A stretch of DNA of 64,000 bases from Silene conica (taxonomy: Eukaryota > Streptophyta > Magnoliopsida > Caryophyllales > Caryophyllaceae). How positions within the stretch are numbered: position 1 is the stretch's first letter; each line of letters opens with the position of its first letter. A program made the translations under genes and the position numbers. The notes under the pieces are model-generated. The model worked only from the letters and a program-made list of their open reading frames with translations. It searched no databases and had not been told where the DNA came from. The DNA lies in assembly GCA_029255685.2 (NCBI GenBank), contig CM055312.2:25824203-25888202 (forward strand), read 5' to 3'. Below are positions 56,679 to 64,000 of this stretch, piece by piece.

Positions 56679-58410
56679 TTTAGTTATACAGCAGTTTTAA
56701 TGAACGTGTTCTACACTGAAAAAGAAGATAAAACAAAACCATATAAGCAACTTATTGTTGTGATTTAAGTCTATATTAAATTGAATTTAAACTCGTGGAC
56801 TCATGCATTTATATAATTGATCTCCCTCAAGAATTATATAAACGATCCCAAGACTCAATTTCCGTATATTGATAAGCCCACAGTTTGGCTAATTCCAATC
56901 GTTGGAACTCTTGGTCGATAGATTTCCGTATATCCTATCTACTAGTCCATCTCAGTCACTAGATATTATCGAGTGACCATGATGTTGAGATAAAATAAAT
57001 CATCTGTTCCCACTTACCCGACGTAGAAGGGGTCATATTATGCCTACCGACGAAGAAGGGATTCATGGGAGGCTGATTTATAAAGACTAATCTCAATTTT
57101 TGGTTATACGAGGAAGACCCCATCAACTTTTATTTATCCATATTTAAGTGAACTAATATCTAGCATATGCGTGAATGAATTAAATAAAGTGATGGCTTTG
57201 CAATTGACATGTGACATCTGTATTGTCACAGAAAACTAACGCGTAACCTCTACATGAGTCAGTTTTCAGGCATGATATAGGTGGTTTGGTTTTTAGGCGG
57301 AATATGATGCAAGCTATTATCGATGAAAGCATAAAGATAAATGCAATAAACGTAAATAAAAGTCCTAGTGTGGCCTTTCCTACCAAAATAAACATAAAAC
57401 AACTTGGAATCCACCGTTGGACCCTAGAAGCTTGTCTTGATGTTCTATCTTGGTCCTTGCAGCGGGAGTGAGCATCCGGTCTCCGTCTTTTCTTTGGTCT
57501 TCACAAAATTACTGATTTAAATTACAAAAGTAGTCCTAGATACATTCTAATTTAAATACAAAAGTAATTACATGGCAAAAACCCAAAACGGAGATTCAAG
57601 ATCTCAAAATTACAAGCAAGACTGTGTCCCATCATTACGGTAACACAATCTTCTAAGGCCACACTAAGTTACAACCGTTTGCAAAAATTAAATACGTTAT
57701 TGAAAGCATTCAAGGCATTCACAAGACGATAAATAAAATGCATCAACTAAATAAAATTTATACATGACATAATACTGTTATTATGATTAATAAATTTATA
57801 CCAAACCACCTTTTAAGATTAAAATTATGTGACTATACCGCTTTAATCACCAATTTTAATAAACATATAATCCATTATTTTAAACTGTTTTAAAACAATA
57901 TGTATCAAACGAGGGTGAACCGTTTCACTAAATAATATACTATTTCCGTATACAGTATATTATTTTAAGCCATGTGAAAATAAGAAAACAAGTTATTTTC
58001 GAAAAAGATAGCCTGAAAGAAGAGCACTCGACCGAGCAACAGAGGCACTCGATCGAGTGTCAGTGTCACTCGATCGAGTGCAGCAGGGGCTCGATCGAGT
58101 GACTCGTTAAAACGCAAACGCTGCACTTTAAATCTAAACAAGTTTTTATCTTTTGATATAAAACATGAAAATCAAAAATAAAAACAACAAAAGATCCACA
58201 TATTGCTAAAAATATCGATTAAATAACAATATGCGAATTAGAATCGAAAACAAGATCGATTACAACCCTAAAATCACACGCACGAGGCCTGGTACAAGGG
58301 CACTCGATCGAGTGCAACAGAGACTCGATCGAGTGCCAAGGCAGAATGCACGGTTTTTCCAAAATTTTAAATCTTATGAAAGACACAATTGTAAAATTTC
58401 ATGGCCTAAG
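56679..58410 (-). other. Long 5' leader of the young Copia element
   Basis: About 1.7 kb between the primer site and Gag with no gene on either strand. CTCGATCGAG palindromes are found at about 58025-58101 and 58301-58338, the part nearest the primer site. Confidence 0.75.
58025..58338 (-). repeat. CTCGATCGAG palindromes in the Copia leader
   Basis: Perfect CTCGATCGAG copies lie near 58049, 58067, 58089, 58301 and 58322, mostly followed by TG, plus a CTCGACCGAG variant near 58026. The same decamer marks the Athila-like elements in this window. Confidence 0.85.
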
Positions 58411-58422
58411 GCTCTGATACCA
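58411..58422 (-). other. Primer binding site, initiator-Met tRNA
   Basis: GCTCTGATACCA on the + strand is TGGTATCAGAGC on the element's strand, two bases inside the 5' LTR edge at 58425. Confidence 0.93.
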
Positions 58423-58424
58423 CT

Positions 58425-59421
58425 TGTGGGGAATAAAACGCGTATTCGCCCTATACTTGCAGGATTATAATGAAAAATACAATCGTGAATATGGTCATAA
58501 GATTAAAAAGATAAGAAAAGAAGTACAACCTTTAGTCCTCGCGCAAAAGGCCTAAGAACAGGAATTAACACAAATTCCCTCCTATAACTTGCACCCAAGA
58601 CTTAGAATGAGACGTGGCCGCGTGTGCTAGAAATCCTCTCCAACTGCCTTGCAATATTGGGAGAGCCTTTTGAGTTTTAGATGCGAGATCTGGGTTATGG
58701 GAGAAGAATGCTCTCAAACCCTAATTTTGCCTTGAGAATTATTTAGTCAGTGCAACAAGAGTCATCTACATAAGGAGAGTCCTCCTCCTTATATAGACCA
58801 CACGGCCGAAATAACCTAAGTAGGGTAAGGGTGGGCTTTCCACTCTTACCTTATTCTGGTTCGTGATTCGACCCAATTAGCTTTAAGTTGTTCGCGGTAT
58901 TTTTAATTATAAATCGTAACATGTTATCAGATATTAATACAGTGGATATATTAATATCAGTCTGATAAAATACGATATTGTATAATTACCCAAATTAATA
59001 TAACTGTTTATATTAATACGCGAATACAATATTTAATTAAATATAACCGTTTATATTTAATTTACGAATTAATCATGTAATCCGTATTAGCTAAAATTAT
59101 TTAATCCGTATTAAATAATAATCTCAACATCTTATTGACTAATTTAGTAGTCAATACCTCTGACTAACTGTTTAGTCATATCCGGCAAAATGTGACTGTA
59201 TTTTCATACCTTCACATCTCTCAAACGTGTCCTATAGGTGTGACGTATAGGGACCACTTGATCACCGCCATCCGTATGACAATAACGTCAAACTATCTAG
59301 CAAGCCAACCGTTATTGATAAACGTGGATCAACTGGTAATAATACTGAAGTATGCCCTTGTGATCCTTAAAGAGATTTAATAAGTCATTGTACTTAATTG
59401 TCAAGGACACCAGCCCCAACA
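58425..59421 (-). repeat. 5' LTR of the young Copia element
   Basis: A 997-bp LTR with a TATA box on the minus strand at 58789-58799. Compared with 50788-51784 I see three substitutions (near 58764, 58814 and 59257). Confidence 0.93.
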
Positions 59422-59426
59422 GGAGT

Positions 59427-59833
59427 ATATATTTGGCGTTGGATCGGTGCGGAATTTATTATATTGTTATATTTATTCTTTTCCCTACTCAACCTCGTGG
59501 TTGACCCTGTGTATTCGTGATCACCTGTGATGAACCATTTATTAGGGAGCAGATTGACAGGTGGCTGAGACTAAGGGGGAGCTATGGGAGGAAGAGCTTG
59601 GATCCGGACCAGATTAGATGTCTAGATCACCTTAGTCAGTTTAATACGAGTTGTACTTTATTTGTTTTGTTAAGACTTTTGGATACGGATGTAAGAACAT
59701 GTCTTGAGTTAAATTTTATTTAAAGTACTGTTTATCTTCCTTTGTATCTACTGCCTCGGGAAACCGAGATGGTAACACCCTTATTTATCTGAGGAGTCCT
59801 AGTTCAGGCCCTTAAATAAATGGGGGTGTTACA
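59427..59833 (+). repeat. 3' LTR of the Tekay-type element, last part
   Basis: Continues the LTR after the Copia element and ends GGGTGTTACA, followed by the ATTAG duplication. Confidence 0.92.
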
Positions 59834-59838
59834 ATTAG

Positions 59839-60734
59839 TAGCATTCTCAATGTCAGAATAGCAAGAACTATTGATTCTCTTCAACACAGGTTTTAACAGC
59901 TTTAATCTCTTCACCACTCTAAACATTTTATTCCCATCAACATCCTGCTGCCAAATGCTTCTAACATCCTCCTTAAACCTCTCTGCAGTCCCCCACATAT
60001 TAAAATATTTGAAACATTTCTTGCCTCCTAGTCTCATTGTTTTATTGACCACAGTACAAGGACTATGATCAAAAAGACCTTCAGGATGATAATGGGCAGT
60101 ATAGTCTCCAAATTCTTGCATCCATCTGCTATTCCTGATCACCCTATCCAGCCTGCTATATCTCCTGTCCTCAATATTCTGCTTATTAGTCCAGGTGTAG
60201 TAGGCTCCAGTAGCTTGAATGTCATCCATACAGCAGAGAGATACACACTCCTGAAAATGTTCCATCTCCATTTCTGTAGAATTACCACCAAGCCTCTCTA
60301 TTGGAGATAACACAGTATTAAAATCCCCCATCCACAACCAAGGACCATCATACTCATTCACAACTTGTTTCAGGAACTCCCATAAATCTCTCCTTTCATA
60401 CACTCCATTAAAGGCATATATCCCTGTAAGCAGAAATTCCCCTCCATTACTCTTATACATGGATATATTGAGACCCATACTGCAACACACTAATCTCATA
60501 TATAACTGGCTTCCACAGCAGCCAAATTCGGCCTCCTTTATGCCAACTACAATTAGTAGTAACACTCCATCGTTCACATAAAGTGTTATTCTTATTATTA
60601 AAGCTAGAAGACTTTAGTTTTGTTTCCAATAAACCAAATAAGCCCACATTATTATTTGACATAAACCACTTCACTGTTTTCTGTTTATTCAGGTCATTTA
60701 GACCCCGAACATTCCAAAATCCGAAACTATTCAT
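59839..60734 (-). pseudogene. LINE ORF2, endonuclease part
   Basis: ATG at 60734 starts MNSFGFWNVRGLN. This is an AP-endonuclease-type domain that nicks the target: WNVRGLN, LLETK, WLWMGDFNTVL, YTWTNKQ, YSRLDRV and FDHSP, with the expected Asn, Glu, Asp/Asn and His residues visible. A frame change lies near 60460-60570, where HKGGRIWLLW passes to GEFLLTGIYAF. The start overlaps the end of ORF1 by 8 nt. The reading stops at the chromovirus boundary and resumes at 41695. Confidence 0.88.
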
Positions 60735-62021
60735 GGTGACTTTTATCAGGAGGATCTGTCCCATTTCCTTCCACTCTTCCATCAGGAGACAAACTGTGAT
60801 TTAGAGCATCTGCAAAAGAGTATTGACTAAATCTTCCTGATAATCTAACACCCTCCATACCACTCTGTCTATTCACTCTTGGCATCTGTTTAGTAGGTGT
60901 ATTCTTTTCTTTTGACTGCCCAACCCTCTCTCCCAAAGGTGGAAATACTTCAGGTGTAAACATGGTTGGAAGTGGCATGGGATCCACTGGTTGTGGAATT
61001 GGCTTCCAAACCTTGGTCGTCCTTATAGGTAAAGCATTCTGCATCTTCTGTCCATTATTCACTTTCTGTGGAACTCTTTTAGGCTTTGGTTTCCTACACT
61101 GCTCACTCTTATGACCAATACCATGGAAACTAGTACATGTAATTGGCCTCCATTCACACACCACACCTCTCTTCACTACATTCCCTTTCTCATCCAAAAA
61201 CTGTATCATCTTAGGTAGTTTTTGGTCCATATGCAATTCAACAAGTATTCGAGCATGACTAAGCAACACCTTCGCCTCTGTTTCCCTATCCATTCTCACA
61301 AACTTCCCCACCAAACCTGCAATCCGTGGCATACACTCTCCCCAGAATTTGAGAGGAAGCCCAGTCAATCTTATCCAGACAGGTACAACATCCACCTTTT
61401 CTTTAACCAATTCCATGTCTACACTCATTGCCTTAATTATTATTGGTTTATTTTCAAAAGATAATACCCAGATAATAACAAAGCATCCCTATCAGCAATA
61501 TCTCTAAATCTTACAATGAAACTACCATTCTCCATAAACGAAAGCTTATCTATGCCATATTCATCCCATATATGGTAAATATGATCCTCAATCGCAGCCC
61601 ACAGTGGATTAGCTCCTAAAATATAACAAAATACAGCATTATTCCAGAAATCTACCTCAGATTGAATATCCTCCTGTGTGAATTGCAGTAATTCCATAGT
61701 CTCTGTTTCCTCTTCAATCGGCTCTAGCACTGGCGAATTCCGACCACCCTGACGAAGCATCCACCCATCACTTGCATTTAAATCCTCCTCTTCATTAAGG
61801 TTCAAAGGCACAATTCCTTGAATCTCACTTAGTAAGCAAGTTCGAGATGATTCTCCATCTGCTGGTCCTCCCATAATAACCCGATGAACTCCATTATTTC
61901 CAAAATTCGAACTATTAGGAAAGTCATTTCTAACTCGATCATCCTTACTAGCTAATCTCGCTGATTTTGATGCTGAATTAGTTAGACGATGATGAGATCT
62001 TGAATTATTAGCTATCGTCAT
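60727..62021 (-). pseudogene. LINE ORF1, RNA-binding protein
   Basis: ATG at 62021 starts MTIANNSRSHHRL. A domain of the DUF4283 type found in plant LINE ORF1 follows (FTQEDIQSEVDFWNNAVF, GSFIVRFRDIADRDALL, then VWIRLTGLPLKFWGE). A CCHC-like knuckle near 61120 has Phe in place of its second Cys (CTSFHGIGHKSEQC). A Pro-rich C-terminus ends at TAG 60727. A frameshift near 61430-61455 splits it. It is expected to coat the LINE RNA. Confidence 0.85.
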
Positions 62022-62114
62022 TCTTAGATATTTTTCCTAGTTTTTTGTTTTTTTCCAGATTCTGTTATTTTCAGAGAATTTTCTCTCTCTTCAAAGTTTC
62101 AGGAAAGTTTTACA

Positions 62115-62990
62115 ACCGTTGGTGAAATTGAGACCGTAGCTTTTACGGAAGGGTCTTCAGCCCATTTGCAATACCGGAACCCACTCAAACTATCCGACCC
62201 GGGTAGTTTTTCCATACCTTGCTACATAGGACTTCACTATATTGACCGCGCGTTATGTGACTTAGGCGCTAGTATTAGCGTTATGCCATGGTCTTTAGCA
62301 AGGAGGTTGGGTCTTAACCGGTTTCACTACACGAGTATGTCGGTGCAAATGGCTGACAGGTCGACGGCAAAGCCTATGGGGATTTTGGAGGATATACCAG
62401 TAAAGGTGGGCGTTTTTATATACCGGTTGACTTTGTCGTTCTCGACATTCCGGAAGACTCATACACACCCATCATACTTGGTCGACCCTTTCTACATACT
62501 GCCCAAGCAATCATAGATGTTGGATTGCGCACTTTGACCTTCCGAGTCGGGGGAGAGGAATTAGTTTTCGCCAAACCCGCGACACACAAGGGCCCAATGC
62601 GCATTTTGGAATGCAATGTCTTGCAAGCCGCTGACTCTGACTCTTGTCCTATGGAAGTGACACCATCGAAAGACTCCATGATCATAGATGAACCTCCACA
62701 TGTCATTATTCCCCCAACCCCACTAACACCGTTGCCTCGTAAAGAGAGCAAAAGAGGGGCCCGTATTTCTGTTATCAGGTGCACCGGGCCATGATGGGGA
62801 AACTTCGCAATGGACCCACCTACGGGGAAATCAAGGAGCATGGCAGAGCTGTTTAAGGAGTACACAGATGAGCGGAAGTTGGAAGATGAGTCACGAGCGT
62901 CGAGAAGGAAGTTGAGGACCAATATCGGAGAAACCAATACATCACAACTGAGGCCGAAGGATGGCCAATCTGAATCAATGGAGGAATAGC
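62115..62990 (+). pseudogene. Protease of Athila-like element B, broken
   Basis: The reading resumes after the LINE with TVGEIETVAF-type sequence, then SFSIPCYIG, ALCDLGASISVMPWSLARR with the catalytic Asp-Leu-Gly-Ala, and VQMADRSTAKPMG. A frameshift lies near 62412-62420. The rest of the retropepsin (VLDIPEDSYTP, IILGRPFLHTAQA, TLTFRVGGEEL) continues in another frame, followed by a Pro/Arg-rich tail with further frame changes towards 62990. It matches the protease at 17168-18990. No RT follows. Confidence 0.85.
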
Positions 62991-64000
62991 CGGGTTTGCA
63001 ACCCCGTGCGAAGTTGTAAATAACTAGTCTTCATGAATTTTTAGTTCTTTTTAAAACTTGTGGTTTTTATTTTAGGACATCCGTTAGCTAGACAATTGTA
63101 GTTTGGACAGTAGAGTGACTCGGAAAAATATTTTTTGGTGGTTTTGGGATATTTGTATTATACTTATTGCAGGTACAACAGATCCGCGACAATCATAACC
63201 AAATCAAAGTGCGGCCAGGTGAAAAAGCACTCGACCGAGAGGCAAAATCCTCTCGATCGAGCAAACTGAAGGATTGATGAATTCGATCGAGAATATTTCT
63301 TCTCGCTCGAGGGAAATAATTGGTCGATCGAAAAGGAGAAGTCCAAAATTCAGGAACTTCTCGATCGAGGGGAATTTAGAAGGTCGATCGAGAGATTCTG
63401 CTCTCGATCGAGGGGCCAGAAGTTCAACAGTCATGAAGTCCTCGATCGAGCTGCTCCTGTTCTCGATCGAGCCCTCTAGGTATCAAAAAGCACTCGATCG
63501 AGAGGAATTTTTTCTCTCGATCGAGTACGTTTTTCGGTCTATATAAGGTAAAATCCCTCGATTTTCAGCTCATTTCTTCGACCGAGTTTTCTGAGTTCTT
63601 CCTTATTTTTTGAGCTTTTTCATATCTCCTTGCAATTTAAGCCTTATTTCGCCCAAATAACAACTACATTATAGTACCAACTGATTTACATATCAATTTT
63701 AACAAAAGCTCTATCAAAAAACCCGATTTCAAGCCCCAATTCGAAAATTTTCGATTCTAGGGTTTCGGTTGGAATTTCGATTTCTGTGCTTTTTGTTCAA
63801 ATTAATTGCAATACATGGGTATTATCAACAACAAGTAAGTGTTCCTAGCTCTTCTTTGTTAATTAAACACCCCATTCCCTTAGTTTTTCGAACTTTTAGG
63901 GTGTATGCTAGTCGAGCTTTGAATTATGTTCTTCACATGTTTAATCTTTGTTTAAATTAATTTTTACTTGTTGTTTGGTGTAGTAATGGACCAAGTAAAC
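62991..64000 (+). other. Tail of element B with candidate internal promoter, intron and start codon
   Basis: The stretch after protease carries a CTCGATCGAG-type cluster (63226-63535), a consensus TATA box TCTATATAAG (63538-63547), an AT-rich leader, a splice donor CAA|GTAAGT (63835), an acceptor TTTGGTGTAG (63983) and ATG at 63986, fifteen bases before the window ends. This looks like the start of a separately transcribed gene, perhaps an extra ORF of the element. Its product cannot be seen here. Confidence 0.5.
63226..63547 (+). promoter_or_regulatory. Candidate internal promoter: palindrome cluster then TATA
   Basis: Roughly ten CTCGATCGAG or close variants in about 300 bp, the last ending about 15 bp before TCTATATAAG (63538-63547). 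Same layout as the two LTR promoters of this family, but outside an LTR. Confidence 0.55.

Larger units (their letters stand above)
50788..59421 (-). mobile_element. Young Ty1/Copia element
   Basis: An 8634-bp element with 997-bp LTRs at 50788-51784 and 58425-59421, flanked by GGAGT (50783-50787 and 59422-59426). On the minus strand it begins TGTTGGGGCTGG. The order is LTR, initiator-Met primer site, a long leader, Gag-Pol in Copia domain order, a 3' untranslated stretch, polypurine tract and LTR. I count three differences between the LTRs, so this is the youngest insertion in the window. I do not assign the Copia lineage. Confidence 0.94.
41696..59833 (+). mobile_element. Tekay/Del-type chromovirus (Ty3/Gypsy)
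   Basis: It is flanked by ATTAG (41691-41695 and 59834-59838). It has 5' and 3' LTRs of about 2.07 kb that differ at about 9 sites by my reading, an initiator-Met primer site, one Gag-Pol frame with integrase after RNase H and a C-terminal chromodomain, then hairpin-polypurine modules. The order and chromodomain place it in the chromoviruses, and the long LTRs fit Tekay/Del. Its 3' LTR is split by a Copia element (50788-59421). Confidence 0.92.
39180..62114 (-). mobile_element. L1-type LINE, split by a chromovirus
   Basis: It is flanked by a 17-bp duplication (39163-39179 and 62115-62131, ACCGTTGGTGAAATTGA). The + strand begins with a T run (39180-39188), which is the poly(A) end of a minus-strand element. 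Without the chromovirus it is about 4.8 kb: a short 5' UTR, ORF1, ORF2 with endonuclease, RT and a zinc-binding C-terminus, then a short 3' UTR and poly(A). The 5' end looks complete. The chromovirus (41696-59833) splits ORF2 between endonuclease and RT. It has frameshifts and stops and is inactive. Confidence 0.92.
35252..64000 (+). mobile_element. Athila-like element B, LINE-interrupted, running off the window
   Basis: It comprises a 5' LTR (35252-37046), an Asp-tRNA primer site (37052-37069), gag (37163-39179), the LINE insertion (39180-62114), protease (62132-62990) and a tail with a candidate internal promoter. The 3' LTR is not in the window. Protease is followed by non-coding sequence rather than RT, so it may also be a Gag-protease-only element like the one at 13608-21728, though more sequence could lie beyond 64000. 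Confidence 0.82.

Noticed and set aside
63226..63547. A further Athila LTR in the tail of element B
   Set aside because: The cluster and TATA resemble the LTR promoter, but I see no TG start, CA end or matching flanking LTR sequence.

Overview
This is a gene-poor, retrotransposon-packed block of plant nuclear DNA. The evidence is minus-strand primer sites matching plant initiator-Met and Asp tRNAs, plant-type Copia, chromovirus, Athila-like and Tat-like proteins, and a plant L1-type LINE. The host is probably a eudicot; a Caryophyllales host would fit but is not shown. I found no ordinary host gene, tRNA, rRNA or CRISPR array. Every substantial coding stretch belongs to a mobile element.

Layout, oldest layer first. 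The left end (1-4399) is the 3' end of an Athila-like element A: tail, polypurine tract and 3' LTR. That LTR carries a solo LTR (1764-3861, TSD TTTAT). A Tat-like gag fragment follows (4400-4651, resuming 34765-35251). It is split by a SIRE-like Copia element on the + strand (4652-34764, TSD CAGAT). Two elements sit inside the Copia element: an 8.1-kb Gag-protease-only Athila-like element on the - strand (13608-21728, TSD GAAGT) in its third ORF, and a non-coding three-LTR element (23906-34598, TSD GTTTC) in its 3' LTR. From 35252 to the window end runs Athila-like element B: 5' LTR, Asp-tRNA primer site, gag, protease and tail. It is split by an L1-type LINE on the - strand (39180-62114, 17-bp TSD). 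The LINE is split by a Tekay/Del-type chromovirus (41696-59833, TSD ATTAG), and the 3' LTR of that chromovirus is split by a second Copia element on the - strand (50788-59421, TSD GGAGT). All these target-site duplications can be read directly, so the insertion order is secure.

The most interesting signals are cis-acting, not coding. (1) The Tekay LTR, the non-coding element's LTR and the solo LTR share a stem-loop with a constant purine-rich loop and stems that changed on both arms together. (2) The 3' internal ends of the Tekay and non-coding elements carry two or three repeated modules of hairpin, polypurine tract and LTR-like start, again with compensated stems. One LTR-LTR junction looks like two unprocessed reverse-transcription ends joined through such an upstream module. 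(3) Clusters of the palindrome CTCGATCGAG lie just upstream of TATA boxes in Athila LTRs and before a candidate internal promoter, and recur in the leader of the unrelated Copia element. The Gag-protease element has a different palindrome (GGTCGGTCGACC) in equivalent places. (4) The Tekay LTR has a splice donor, and a matching acceptor lies directly before the gag start codon.

How the parts work together: the non-coding element shares primer site, leader and 3' end signals with the Tekay element and is probably mobilised by Tekay-type proteins. The Gag-protease element would need reverse transcriptase and integrase from a relative. Most polyproteins here carry nonsense codons, frameshifts or changed catalytic residues.
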